Assembly (NCBI GenBank): GCA_963931925.1
Contig: OZ007567.1
Coordinates: 90,128,998-90,192,997 of the forward strand
Direction of reading: 5' to 3'
Origin: Onchidella celtica
Lineage: Eukaryota > Mollusca > Gastropoda > Systellommatophora > Onchidiidae
DNA: 64,000 nucleotides
Positions 44,953-57,065 of the stretch are shown in pieces. Position numbers and translations under genes: made by a program. Position 1 is the stretch's first letter; each line of letters begins with the position of its first letter. The notes under the pieces were generated by a model. It saw nothing but the letters and a program-made list of their open reading frames with translations, was not told the origin of the DNA and did not search any database.

Positions 44953-47900
44953 ACATAATAATAATAATAATAGTTCGTCCATCAGGTATGATGATGACCT
45001 GAACAACACCAGAGGAATAAAGAACAGAAATTGTTGAGAATTTCAACACATGGACAATAAAGAGAACTAAAGGACACAGAGGACAGAATGGAAAGACTGT
45101 TCTTTCATGACTTATGGCTTCTCATGTGACTGATAAGTCCTATTTTTGTCCTGCAGACCCTTCCGCATAAATGACAAGAGTGCTCCGTTGGTTCAGTACC
45201 ACTGGGCCTTTTCTTGCGCCGTTCTCTTTTTTTGATAGCATGCTGGACTCTGTCAGCTTCCCATGTTTTGCTGCCTCTGGTAAGGGCCGCCCTCCAATTT
45301 GCACGATCAAGCGAGAGCTTTTCCCACTCACTCACATCAATGGCAAAGGCCTTCAGTGATTGCTTGAGAGTGTCTTTGTAACGTCTCTTTGGGGCCCCAA
45401 CATTCCTCGTTCCATTGGAGAGCTCAGAGAAGAAGATTTGCTTAGGGAGTCTGGAGTCGGGCATTCTGACAACATGTCCTGCCCAACGTAGCTGAATTTT
45501 TTTCAGGTGGCAGAAGATGCTCAATTCCTTGGCACGATTGAGGACCTCAGTGTCTGGAATTTTATCCTGCCATTTGATCCTTAGGATCTTTCTAAGGCAG
45601 GCCAGATGAAAGTGATTTAGCTTTCTGGCATGCGATTGGTACACTGTCCAGGTTTCAGCCCCATAGAGTAGGGTGGGAAGGACCACAGCATTGTACACTT
45701 TCAGCTTAGTGTCTGTGCGAATGCTGGCGACATCCCATACTCTCTTTCGAAGCCTGCCAAATGCAGAGCTGGCTTTGCTGATTCTTGAGAGAATTTCAGT
45801 ATCAACACGAGCCGCGGAAGACAGTGTACTGCCAAGATAGGTGAAGTTCTCCGACACCTTCAGAAGACTGTCATGGACTTTGATATTTGGGGTCACAGGA
45901 TACTTGTCGTCTGGAGTAGGCTGATGGAGCACTTCCGTCTTCTTTGTGCTTATTGTGAGGCCAAAGTTGTCACAGGCACTAGAGAACTTATCAACACAGT
46001 TTTGCATGCTATCCTCATCGTGTGCCAGAAGTGCACAATCATCAGCAAATAGTAGGTCACAGACTTGAATACTTTGGTTTTGGTTTTTGCCTGAAGTCTC
46101 CTGAGGTTGAATAGACTGCCATCAGTTCGGTACTTGATGCTTACCCCTTGAGGAGGAGAGCTAAAGGCTTCTTGTAGCATTGCAGAGAACATGATGCTGA
46201 ACAGAGTTGGGGCTAAGACACAACCCTGTTTTACCCCATTTGTGACAGCAAAGGGCTCTGAAACACTGCCGTTGCTTTTGACTGCAGCTTGCATGCCATC
46301 ATGAAACTGGCGCACTATTGTGATGAATTCGGGTGGACACCCAAACTTCGCCAAGATTTTCCAGAGGCCTTCACGACACACTGTGTCAAATGCTTTTGTG
46401 AGGTCAACAAATGTGATATACAGCGCTTTATTTTGTTCCATGCATTTTTCCTGAATCTGTCTGGCAGCAAAAATCATATCCGCCGTTCCCCTCTCTTTAC
46501 GAAAGCCACATTGGCTCTCGGGAAGCAAGTCATTTGACGAGAGGTGATCAAGAAGGCGATTCAGAAGCATTCTTGCCAATATTTTGCCAGCAATTGAAAG
46601 TAGAGAGATTCCCCGATGGTTGTCACAGACTTGGCTGTCCCCTTTGTTTTTGTACAGATGGATGGTTGAAGCATCTTTGAAGTCCTGTGGCAGCTTCCCT
46701 GCTTTCAACATATGATTGAACAACTCGGTCAACCTTTCAATAAGCTTTTCTCCACCGAAGGCATACACCTCAGCAGGAATTGAATCCACGCCTGGTGATT
46801 TGTTAAAGGACATCTGATTTGTGGCAGTTCGGGTCTCATTTGCTGTGAATGGCTTGGCAAGAGCTGCATTAATAGGAGTCTGAGGGAGGCGGTCAATGGA
46901 CTCAGTATTTATATTTGATGGCCGATTTAGCACACCTCCGAAATGTTCTGCCCAACGCTGAATTATGGCATTCAATTCAACAATGCGTGTTGAACCATCT
47001 GACGCAAGAAGTGGCGTAGTGCCAGAGCGGGATGGTCCAAACACAGCTCGGAGGCTCTCAAAGAACTTTCTAGTGTTGTTTGTGTCGGCATATTTCTGAG
47101 TTTCTCTTACTCGCTCTTCAAGCCAGTCATTTTTCATTTTCCTCAGCTTCTTCTGGAGTACACCCTTACATGCACGCAATGCATCAGCTTTTGCTGTGGA
47201 AGAGGGGTCGCTGCAGTGAGCTTGGATGAGACTATTTTTTTCTTTTATGAGCACTTTGATTTCATTATCATTATCATTGAACCAGTCCTGGTGCTTGCGG
47301 ACAGGAAAACCAACTGTGCTGCTGGCGCAAGAGTGTACAGTCGTATTTAGGTCAGTCCAGCTCTGTTCAATGTTCTCAGGGTCAAAAGTCACGCAATCCA
47401 ATTTTGAGGAGAGTTCTGATGAGAGCTCGCTCTGTTTCTCAGCTGAGAAGAGTTTTGAAACATTTAGGCGTTTAGGTGGCGCTTTCCCTTGAGGGCGTCT
47501 ATTGCGCCTCAATGTTAGTCTGAGCTTGCAAACAATGAGTCTGTGGTCAGTTCCACACTCGGCACCACACATCGCCTTTGTTACAAGGACATCCTTTCTG
47601 TCAGTCTTCCTCACAATGACATAGTCTATGAGATGCCAATGCTTTGAGCGGGGATGCATCCATGACGTTCTGTTTCTCACGGGGAGACTAAAATTTGTGT
47701 TGGTAATGAACAGGCCAAATTCAGCGCACAAAGTAAGTAAGCGCAACCCATTGTTATTGCATGAACCAACTCCATGAGGGCCCAAAACATTTGGCCACGC
47801 TGAGATTTCGGAGCCAACCCTAGCATTGAAGTCCCCCAAGAGAATCAGCTTATCAGCTGCCGGGACAGAGCATATGACAGATTCTAGATCAGAATAGAAC

Positions 47901-48600
47901 TTGTCTTTGGCTTCATCTGGGTTTGTCATGGTGGGCGCATATGCGCTAATGAGGGTGGCTGACTGGCTTTTCCCAACTGGGATCCTGAGTGTCATTAGCC
48001 TGTCATTTATTTCAATTGGCATGGACTGCAAGTTTCTGACAAGGTCATTTCTAATTGCAAACCCAACACCATGCTGTCTCGGTTCGACTGCACCCTTGCC
48101 TTTCCAGAAGAAGGTGTATCCACCACTGAGCTCTTTGAGTTGGCCACTATCAGGGAGTCTGGTCTCACTGAGTGCCACTATGTCCAGGTTGTACCTGCTG
48201 AGCTCAATGGCAATAAGTGCAGTGCGTCTTTCCGGGTTGTTTGAGTTGTCCTGTAGTGTGCGTATATTCCAGGCTCCTAGCCTGAGTAAGCTGAATTTCT
48301 TTTTGTTTCGACCGCAAAAAGGGATCCCCACTGGTCGCGGTATACCAGTCAGGGTGATGTGAAGTGGGCTTTCTTTAGGGCACCTTTTCTAGCCCCTTCC
48401 TCAGTTGAGGTGAGCAGTGCTATCCTTAAATAAGGCTGCTCAACTACTGTGGGTGCTGCCTCCCCACGCCTCCACTTCAATCGACGATGAAGCGACCATA
48501 GCCTACAGCCACCAACGTGTAGGTCTGTGCTAACAGCTTCCAGTCTATCCAAACCTGCTGCCACCGCACTCGCCCATCGCCGTTGGAATTTTGAGAGGAA
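44953..48600 (-). mobile_element. RTE-type non-LTR retrotransposon
   Basis: On the minus strand: a 5' UTR (about 48332-48600) with the stretch encoding RRLKWRRGEAAPTVVEQPY in one frame, then ORF2 (45105-48331) with endonuclease and RT. A short 3' UTR ends in a TTA/ATT tandem tail (about 44953-44972). Terminal short tandem repeats are typical of RTE elements. It lies about 80 bases from the right end of the Harbinger-type element. The 5' boundary is approximate. Confidence 0.75.
45105..48331 (-). pseudogene. RTE-type ORF2: endonuclease and reverse transcriptase with C-terminal zinc finger, one frameshift
   Basis: Endonuclease motifs: GAWNIRTLQDN, VALSETRL, LLGDFNARVG, GTDHRLIVC. RT motifs: SPGVDSIPAEVY, NHRGISLLS, FVDLTKAFDTV, GVKQGCVLAPTLF. 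The frame shifts near 46066, immediately before the active-site box FADD (46040-46051), which is found in the other frame (continuing 45105-46007). The C-terminus has a C2H2 finger (CHLCGRVC...HMRSH). The long frame opens at a GTG, so the true start is uncertain. This family is often annotated as craniofacial development protein 2-like in invertebrate genomes; here it is a retrotransposon enzyme. A single defect in otherwise clean coding suggests a young copy or a base-call error. Confidence 0.85.
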
Positions 48601-50272
48601 AGAAGACGAGACAAAGATGAAAGAAGACGAGGTGAGTGTTAAGACTGGCGCAAAGAATTTGTTTTTAGTGAGAAAGAGCTGCGCAAACATCAGACTCACT
48701 CTCTCGCCTGGACACAACTTATCCAAGTGGCAAGACAGGGTCAAGACGACTGGAAATGTATCCAGGTGCAGGAGGATGCCAGAGGGACAGTCATATTGCC
48801 TGACCGGCTGCCTGTAGGCTACTCCACAGCCTCGCAGTCCCAACTGACTAGGGTGAAAGACCCAAACCAAAGAACACCAATACTGGTGGATGCTCTGTGT
48901 CACGATATCCAGGCCAGAGTGACGGTATATTGCCATCTGCCCTATCAATCAACCACTGGCCTGCTGCCGCCAGCTTCGAAGCTGCGTCCGGGAAGTTTGC
49001 TCAATTCTTCGTCTGTGATTTAGGCAAACAAGCCTATGACCACACCGCTACCGGGGGCCAATATGAAGGACTCAAGTACTGAGGGTCCCATTGTGCCCTA
49101 GCATGTGGCCGTTGGGTTAGATGAAACCTCCTCCGCCCTGGCCGTTTGCACCGACAGGTGCACGCCCACTGATACCATGCTAGCGTACCAGTTCATGAAA
49201 CAGGTTGTACTGGATTACATGTTACCAGTAGCAGATTTTTCTGACCTGACAATACGTACATTGTGCATATTGTGTCGGGGTACATACAGTATGTACATGT
49301 GTACACTGGTATGCGTGGGAGAAGGGCTGAGAGGGCGATGTCGACTATTTTTTCCGGGACTGTCTCGGAATGGGATCTTCAGATTTTAGTTGTTTGGGAG
49401 GAGTGTAGGCTAGTCTTGGTGCATGAGGTCCCTGGTGGCTAAGACTAAGAGCATTGTCGTTGAGGTCCTTTGTTTCTCGGGGGCCTCAGCGTAGTACTGT
49501 TGGCCCCCTATGAGCTGGCGTTGAGGTCCTTTGGGGAGGGGCATTGTCCATGATACCCTGTGTTATATTATGCACCCACATGGATTCGCTACCTGCATGA
49601 CTGTCGTGAAAACAAAGAGAGACCTTGGTCGGAACGCGGAAACTACGGAACGGAGAGGACTAGACTAGACTAGCCTATCAGCGTGCTGTAATGTAATGTA
49701 TAGTATAGTAATAGTACAGTATAATCTCTGTCAACGGGGGGACTGGCGGTGTCGGTTGCTTGAGGTGCCGACTCAGTTTCATTGGTCGGATAATCGAGAT
49801 CAACTCAGTCATCCGTTTGGGGTTCAAGAATTGGAATGATGAGATGGGACAGGAAATCAGTGTCAACACACAATAAATAAAGGCAACCGTTATTTTCACG
49901 AGATGTCCGGAAAATAAAGGTTGTGCATTTTTTCACCACTTGTTTTTTTAACTGATCAGTAAACAGCTGAGCCGTACTTCTCTTCCTCCCTCTCTCTCTC
50001 TCGATCAAAATGAAAAACGACCTCCCTATACTGCCGAGTATGCCTAAGTTCGAGGTTAGGCCAGAGAGCCTACAATAACGAGAGGGGAAACAGAGCCCGA
50101 TTCCGCGTATCTAGGTCAACAGCTGACCGTGAGAATAAGCGCGGTCAACAGTTCAAGCAATCATGGCGCCCATTACAAAACGTAGTATACACTGCCAGTG
50201 GTGTTCAGCTGTTAATTGTTCGAATTCACGGCACAACAGACCAGATCTAGCGTTCCTCATGTTGGATGCTCA
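48601..50272. other. non-coding, small dispersed repeats, no gene seen
   Basis: Contains a ~100-base unit at 49350-49450 repeated at 57750-57853. An inverted ~75-base match to 58360-58440 lies at about 49850-49935, and a ~40-base inverted match to 56905-56950 at about 50056-50097. No gene supported. Confidence 0.55.
49350..49450 (+). repeat. ~100-bp dispersed repeat, copy 1
   Basis: TTTTTTCCGGGACTGTCTCG through GGCTAAGACTAAGAGC is repeated in the same orientation at 57750-57853 with only a couple of differences. No coding; family unknown. Confidence 0.8.
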
Positions 50273-50437
50273 TGTTGGATGAACTACGAGTGGCTAATGT
50301 GGTTACTGCGTGGGTTCAATAGTAACTCCATTAAGGATACACAGGATTAACAAACACAGGGTTCTGCTGGCAATCTTATTTATTCAAAAAGCCTAACAAA
50401 GGTATCACTACCAAAAAAAAAGCCCAACCAGCCATGA
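50273..50437 (-). repeat. inverted LTR, terminal piece
   Basis: Starts TGTTGGATGAACTACGAG, the reverse complement of the LTR end at 35888. It matches 35720-35888 inverted, including the AATAAA region. The match stops at about 50437 inside CCAACCAGCCATGAGCTGG, and resumes at about 51638. Confidence 0.75.
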
Positions 50438-51637
50438 GCTGGAACAAGAGAAAAAAGGACAAAAATATGATTAGAATAATGACAACATCAATCATGCAAT
50501 CAATGGTGTGTATACATAGGATTGAGTATTAAATCAAAACATCAACACGATATAGAATCTAAGCAATTACTAATTACATACATAAATGTACGGAATAAAA
50601 ATAATGCTAAGGTTAATGAACTACAACTACAAGTACGAATTATATATACAAGGAGTTCCCTAGCACAGTGCTTGCAAATGCTGATCAAAGTATAAAAGGA
50701 CATAATCAGGGAAAGGGCCAGATCACAACCGTCTCACTCCACTGAGCCGAGCACAACAAATCCCGAGTGGCCATTCCATAAAGCAGCGGTCAACAGTGAC
50801 CAGCTGACAGCCAATAACACAGACACTGCATACCAGTGCAGGTCATTATCACTGACGCTCGGTGGCTATTGTGCGGGGTTGTCCCCCTTCCCGTCTGCTA
50901 CTGGGGGGTCACGCCCTTTTACTTTAGCCGCTGGGCCAAGCCGCCAGGATAACGGACGTATGACACTATTATACCCAGTACATAAGATAAAGTAAGTGTA
51001 CATTATTCTTCTAAAACTATGTCCTTTACACAACTTACGAAACTCATAGAAGCATAATACATCTGGATAACTATAATACATGCACATGGTATATATGTCG
51101 GCGAGACTCATTGTAACACGATGTTAATTCCTCGTCACACATAGAAGTACAATCCTGGGGCTCACCCGTGTTAGACTGATACTAACCAATACATCTCAAG
51201 CGCTAAGCATGTAATAATTATAATAAAACTGCTAATTTACAGCATAGCGGTAAGGTGCACAAGCACGCCGTATCAAGTGCGTTGTGCCGCTCACTATAGA
51301 ATGAATCATCCACACTAACATGTTATATATCAAGAAATCCTCACTGCCTACCACAACAGCAATGTTACAGATGCACACCGGCAAATAGTAATATCTTGGC
51401 TATCGAGCCATCGTTAACATCTAGCACCGCAAACTTTAACTTTGACACTAAAGTTACAATATCAAGACACTGCACTGCACCGCGCATCTTACACGTCTAA
51501 TGACAATGGCAATTACCGCGAGCGGGACTCTGTAGTACAGTCTCTGTAGATCAGCATTTTCTACGCGGCATCCCCGAAAGGGGGGGGGGGTGCGCAAATT
51601 AAAGTCACTTCTAATCTATTATAGTTTCCAACTCACC
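50438..51637. other. 1.2-kb insertion within the inverted LTR, unidentified
   Basis: Interrupts the LTR homology between 50437 and 51638. No frame longer than about 80 codons, no clear terminal repeats, and a poly-G run near 51582. Could be a non-autonomous element or another retrotransposon's LTR. I do not recognise it. Confidence 0.45.
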
Positions 51638-51669
51638 CAAAGTTTCTCCGGGTCCTGTGCTACCGCTTC

Positions 51670-52032
51670 ATGCTCCGCTTTTTAAAAGTTAGCAAAAGCA
51701 TTCTGAAAATATTTTACACCATGGCTATTCAGGGCGTTTTGATGTATGGAGTTGTCTGTTGGGGAGGAAACATCTTACAAAAAGATAAAAATAAGATCAA
51801 TGATTTAATTAAAAAAGCATCCAAAATTTGTATCTGTGATCTGCCATATTTTGATGAGCTGTACATTGGTGCTTGTATTAAAAAAGCTAATATTATTATA
51901 AATGACCCCCAACATCCCCTGAACAAGGAATATATAAGATCTGTAAGAAGTTTAAGGCTGTTGTCAAAGAAAACTAAAACTGAGCGCTACTTTAAATCGT
52001 TTATTCTATCATCAACTAGGATGTTACAATAA
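51670..52032 (+). pseudogene. C-terminal fragment of a CR1/L2-like reverse transcriptase
   Basis: About 115 codons. Recognisable features are ILKIFYTMAIQGVLMYGVVC followed by WGG, an IKKASKI segment, NDPQHPLN, and KTERYFKSFILSSTRMLQ. This is the thumb and tail segment that precedes the 3' UTR in CR1-like elements (compare the family pattern HPL...R...RT.RY..SFIP....LN). The ATG at 51670 belongs to the LTR, so it is accidental. Not functional. Confidence 0.75.
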
Positions 52033-52299
52033 TGTCGTCATCTTGATCGTAATCTGTGCACAGTTGAATTGTGTCCTGCGTGTCAGGTCAATGTGTTTTA
52101 GTTAGGGAAGCATATTGTGTGCACTGTTAATTTTGTTAATTTAGTTAATTTATCAGTGTGTGTGTATATATATGTGTGTGCGCGCTATGTATCATACTTT
52201 CTGCTTCTGTAACTGTATTGTTATGTATTCAATGATCAAAACAAATTTCCTTGTACAAGGACGAATAAAATTTATCTTATCTTATCTTATCTTATCTTA
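51670..52299 (+). mobile_element. 5'-truncated CR1/L2-like non-LTR retrotransposon fragment
   Basis: Inserted into the inverted LTR, which reads CGCTTCATG on the left and GGGGCGGGGTGGC on the right. It consists of the last part of RT, about 240 bases of 3' UTR, and a terminal TTATC pentanucleotide array (about 52268-52299), as found at the ends of CR1/L2-type elements. Confidence 0.75.
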
Positions 52300-53328
52300 T
52301 GGGGCGGGGTGGCTATGGCGAGCGTCGGCAAGCCTCTGAACTTCTACGGGCCCGGGTTGCTGGTCTGGGTTCACTGTGCGGACCAAGCAAAAAAAAAGCC
52401 CAACCAGCCATAAGCCAAAGTCTCTCTGCTACTGGCGCAACTGGGCGAGGCGCGCCACGGCAGGCCGCCGCCGGTCTATTGTACTGCAAGGCCCACTTGT
52501 GCTTCCTATCGTTGCGGCGTCTTTGATGGAGTCTACTGACCACTCGAACTGGCATCTTATTTATGAGCTCACGCGGACGTAGGAGGGAGCTAGTACGTAG
52601 TCCAGTTTTGGACAAGTGAAATGTTTGGGCATGGAGTCCAGCCCGACAATAAAACTGGTTAGGGTCCTAACACAATCGAATCCCCAGAGCGGTTAAAAGG
52701 GTGTGCACAAAAGTCAATTAGATATCCCAGTAAACTGCAGAAATTACTCTATGGTCCCCTCCAGCTATAATTGAATAAATTTGACCCAGGTTGGAATTAT
52801 CGGGGATAACATGCGTCTAACTCATAGTTTACTTTAAATCCGAGATCCTCTTATTAATTATTTCAATAGGACACGTGCATCAAAGTACAACGAAATTAGT
52901 ACCATTATAAAGTAGAAACTTGCTGCTAAAATTCTAACTGACTACTTATACCAGAAACCCGGTAATAGTTTTAATATAAATTTTCAAAGTGTCAGGACTA
53001 ACAACATTGGACAAATTTGTGCGGGATACTTTCGTCCATTAATACGACGTATCTCCATTGATAACAAACGTTATCATGAGTACCTATTTTGTACCGATAG
53101 GGTATTACCGACTCTCAACAATGAATTCGGGTTCCCGTCTTTCTGTCGGTGGATAACAACGAAGGAGCGAGTTGTAAGAAACTTAAAGCCATGATATAAG
53201 AGTTGGAAGCCCGGTGGTCAACATTTCCAACTGACCAATCAAAATGCGCGCTTTTCACAGTGATGTGAATAACGGGTCCCGCGCTAGCATTACAAGGGAA
53301 ATAATCCAATTAATGGTACTCGGCCAAG
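52300..53328 (-). repeat. inverted LTR, main part (empty-site copy)
   Basis: Reverse-complement match to 35545-35665 and 27480-28278. At 52527-52552 it reads across the site that is interrupted by 7.25 kb at 28279. A ~140-base segment at about 52395-52530 differs from the other copy and repeats the AAGCCCAACCAGCCATAAGC phrase, so the copy is a variant or rearranged. The boundary CGGCCAAG at 53328 equals that at 27480. Confidence 0.75.
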
Positions 53329-53741
53329 TTCGTTCCAAAATTCATGACCATGGCAATTGTCTTATATCTTTTAAACTGTCTGTTTGACTAAAGGAAAAAT
53401 TTGTATGCAGGTTTAGGATATCCATGACGTTAAACAATATTTTTTGCACCCCTAAAAGACCAGCAGTTTTAAAATTTGTCTCTTAACTATATATAACGCT
53501 ATATAAAATACTACAGCAACACACTGAGTAGAATATTAGATAGTTTACACTACTAAATTTTCTCAATTTGTGCTGACTCACTCCAAATGAACGGAAATCA
53601 TGAATGTCGGGAACCAAAACACTTGTAATTACAATGAAATCCCCTACGTTCAGACTGTGTGCACCAAGAAAAACGTGGGTTCCGTTCAATAACTTATGAG
53701 GTCACGCTGACGCACCATTGATATACAACAGTTGACTCTTT
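53329..53741. other. non-coding, no gene seen
   Basis: AT-rich spacer between the inverted LTR and the mariner-type element. No supported gene. Confidence 0.45.
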
Positions 53742-54850
53742 CAGTGGCGTTTTTATTCAATCCATTGAAAGTCGTATTTTTCATTATCAATCACACTATA
53801 TTTCACTATTATGGCGTTGAAGTACAAATTTACTACAGTTAGAAGTATTGCTTTGAAATTGTTCCGATATTTCACACGAGAAACAAGACGTGGCTGTCTT
53901 TATATTGACATCAGTGACCCATTTAAAAGGACTCGACATGCTTTGGGAATTGGTCTAAAGTCTCTCAAAAGATGGTTGCAGGAATCAGACACTGCGTCCA
54001 TCCCGTCGAAAAGAGGAAGAAAGGAGAAGATAGATGATTTTGATAAGGACGCGATAAAGCGAGAAATTGAAAGCATGTTTCAGAGGAAAGAATTTGTCAC
54101 TTTGAGAAAGCTTAGATCTCATCTTCAGAAAAAAAATGGATTTCAAATTTCAAAAACACATTTGTGGAAGATTGTTAGAAGCATGGGCTTTGCATTCAAG
54201 AAATTTTCATCCGGCAGAAACTTACTTTGTGAAAGAGCGCACCTAGTGGAAACGAGGAGTAAGTACCTGCGTCAAATAAAGGAAAAGCGCACGCATGGCT
54301 TTGATATTGTCTAAATATTCCTTTCAGCTCAACTCATCTTAAACCAGAGTTGCTTTCTCTTGTGCGAAAAAACCAGAAGCCCATAATATTCGAGGTCGAC
54401 AAGATTATCCATCAATTTGGACACACAAGCCTGCGATTGCCTCCTTACCATTCACATCTCAACCCCATTGAACTCGTGTGGGCTAAAGTCAAAAGGAAGG
54501 TCGCTATGGAAAATACAACGTTCAAGATGTCAGACGTCAAAAAAATTGCCTGCGCAGCTATTAAAGAAATTGACAGAGAATTTTCACCAAATGCGAAGAC
54601 CATACAATACGTTTGGAAGAAGAATATTGGCAAAACGACGGACTTAATTTCATCCAACCAAATATTATTATCAATCCTCTGGAATCGTCGGATTCAGAGC
54701 TCGACAATTAATCAAACATACTATCTAAACATACGGTACAACTTTATATTGACATGCCAAATCAACCTCGCTCCACCTGTTGAATTACTATTAGGCTATG
54801 ACCCTAGGCGGCTCATGGCCCCCCTGTTACGCCTGTTTGCTACGCCACTG
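53742..54850 (+). mobile_element. Tc1/mariner (IS630)-type transposon, internally deleted
   Basis: Short terminal matches CAGTGGCGT (53742-53750) and ACGCCACTG (54842-54850) bracket two transposase fragments in the same orientation. CAGTGGCGT is a frequent start for this superfamily. A flanking TA duplication is not obvious, so the exact ends are tentative. Confidence 0.6.
53811..54650 (+). pseudogene. Tc1/mariner-type transposase lacking the catalytic core
   Basis: First part (ATG 53811 to stop 54314, 167 aa): helix-turn-helix DNA-binding region with the basic linker SKRGRKEKIDDFDKDAIKRE, then TLRKLRSHLQKK and MGFAFKKFSSGRNLLCER. The second part (from about 54335, another reading frame) holds LRLPPYHSHLNPIELVWAKV, which carries the last catalytic acidic residue. 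The central ~120 residues, with the first two catalytic Asp, are missing between 54310 and 54340. The protein could bind element ends but not cut. The deletion point has a TTCCTTTCAG splice-acceptor-like stretch, probably coincidental. Confidence 0.75.
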
Positions 54851-55689
54851 ACAAACCAGCGCGATAATGCAGTCAAAATGTCATTACAGTAAATATTCTT
54901 CAATCTGCTGTTATCTGAAAGAAAAAAAGCCGAAAAGATCAAAGGAATTCACGGCTTTGAGAAAACTATAAAAGCTGCAAATTTCATTTTTCGGATTCAT
55001 AACGTCATTGAAATTCTAACACTGCATGCAAAATCTCAAATTTGAATGTAAAGTCTTTTTTGAGAAAATAAAGTTTGTCTGTGGACATGAATTTTGGAAC
55101 GAACTATAATTGCTTTCATTGTAACACAACATGGCTTTGCTATGGGTGGAGGGATTTGGGAGAGGAAGGGGAGGGATCAGAGCAGAGTCAAAGAATGCGT
55201 GCAGAATATATATATATTGCAGAAGCACAGGAACAACACAGAGATTACTGTAGTAAAGCGTTTTGATAGTGTGGTCGTAGTGTGTGTTTGTGTGATATCT
55301 GTTGCTTAAACGTGGACTAAAGGTCAACGATTGAATTCTTTTTTGGAATTCCTCGGAATGATTAGGGTGCACTGAAGTTGTATTAAGCATAATGTTCAGT
55401 GTTCGCACCATTGCGCGATTGGCTTCCTAAATTCACAACCCCCCTTAAAAATGGATGGTATGCAAGCCATTCACCCTCTTCTTTCCGTTCAGAATTAGCA
55501 AAGCGCCCCCAAACTTTACCTCAAAGGGGAAAAATCACCCTTAACTCATATGACCTTGAATGAACACTGAATGTTGAATCATTTTTAAATGCACCAGTTC
55601 ATTCTCTTGCAGTTGCACATTTTATTTCAACAGATCATGAAGGTGGGTCATCGACTTTGGTAGAGCTGATTTCGACGGTAATATGCCAT
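54851..55689. other. non-coding, no gene seen
   Basis: AT-rich with no supported gene. The 131-codon minus-strand frame at 55016-55411 has no recognisable domain and low-complexity composition. Confidence 0.45.
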
Positions 55690-56349
55690 TGCCCTCTATA
55701 AAGGCAATGTTTTGTGCCCAGAGCACTTCGAACTTCCTGCTGTGGCAGCTCAGCAGTCCGTAAAAAGGCTCAAGAAGAATGCGGTACCTACTTTATTTTC
55801 CATCCCAAACCCACCTGCCAGGCTCACTCATTCAAGACCAACACCTAAGGAGAGGCCACCCCCAGCAGTATCAGTACCGTACCAGACAAGATTGTCATTG
55901 TGCGTGTGTCCCTCACACCAAGTCGCAGTAGTTCAGAAACTAACAGCGAGAAAGAGATGACCAGGTCTTGGAGACTCAAGAAAATGTTTGACCAGGAAAG
56001 ACAACAAGGACCAAAGGACTTGGGTGAAACACAGTTGAGAGAAACACTTGCTGTCTTTCTTTCCCAACCAGCTCTTGAATTTGTGACAACACAAATTCGA
56101 GTACTATATCTGTGCACCAGAAGGCGAAGGTGGACAAATCAGGAAAAGAGCTTGGCCCTATCCATTTATCATGCGCCGCGGAAAGCATACAAGCTGCTGC
56201 AGAAAATCTTCAGTTTGGCATCAGCCAAGACGCTGGCTAAATCAATGCAGAATTTGCACATAAAAGCTGGACTCTGTGGGAACCTACTACATGTACAACT
56301 ATTACTGTTTGAAATAAAAATCAAAGCGATGCCCCCCCCCCCCCATTGA
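55690..56349 (+). pseudogene. P-element / THAP9-like transposase fragment
   Basis: Begins in the C-terminal half of a THAP zinc finger: VLCPEHFE gives the last Cys and His of the C2CH set, followed by KRLKKNAVPTLF with the conserved AVPT box. A Pro-rich linker follows, then after a frameshift near 55900 the segment WRLKKMFDQERQQG, LEFVTTQIR, and RRRWTNQEKSLALSIYHAP. The last is characteristic of the region after the THAP domain in THAP9/P-element transposases. It ends at about 56325 with AATAAA at 56313-56318 and a poly-C run. The N-terminal half of the zinc finger and the nuclease domain are absent. Confidence 0.75.
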
Positions 56350-57065
56350 AAAGTAGTGTGTTATTATTCTTGATGAAATTTCACTGAAGTCAGCCCTGCG
56401 ACATAATCCGCAAGATAATATGACGTGGAAGGATTCGAAGATTATGGTGTTCTTCACCCTCTTTATCCATATTTCGTGTTTTCCTGTCTGTTTTGTTTTT
56501 CACCCTACAGGTCACCATTTTTTGCTTCTGATTTCTTGTTTGTTGCTTTCCTTTTTTTTTTTAATTCATCCATTCTTCTTACATCTCCGATGCGTGGTTG
56601 ATGGGAGTTGCTGGTAGGTTCTCCTTCTGCCCTATCATTCTTTTCCTTCTGTCATCTTGCTATTCTTAACAATAAGACGTTACCGTTATAAGTTATAGTG
56701 TCGACGTGCTTCTCTTCCAACTCAAATACATGCTGCACCTCCCACATTTTGTTTACTTTTCAATACACGTACCCTGTATGTAATGACAATCGTTATATCA
56801 CTGCAGACTTTACGCCAGCCGAGGCCCTGGACCGCGCTTATCTATTTTTAGCCCGCCCAGCGCCCATCACGCGTTGAATAGCATTGTTGTCACGGACAGT
56901 TGGCCCGCTGTTTCCCCTCTCGTAACTTTAAGCTCTCTGGTTAGGCCTACCTAGCGTGTATCACGGCAAATTTATGCAAAATTCTCACAATGCTCACAAT
57001 GATGAATGAACTCGACACAGGCTATAACTATTATTATGCAGCCTACATCATGTACGAGTACTAGA
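56350..57065. other. non-coding, no gene seen
   Basis: T-rich and AT-rich sequence. About 40 bases at 56905-56950 are an inverted match to 50056-50097. No gene. Confidence 0.5.

Noticed and set aside
48349-48948. 199-codon minus-strand frame upstream of the RTE ORF2
   Set aside because: It covers the 5' UTR of the RTE element and flanking DNA. No ORF1-type domain is visible, only the leader stretch typical of this family.
54290-54345. Possible intron in the mariner-type transposase (TTCCTTTCAG before the second fragment)
   Set aside because: The missing catalytic core is not present in the ~30 bases between fragments, so this is a deletion rather than an intron.
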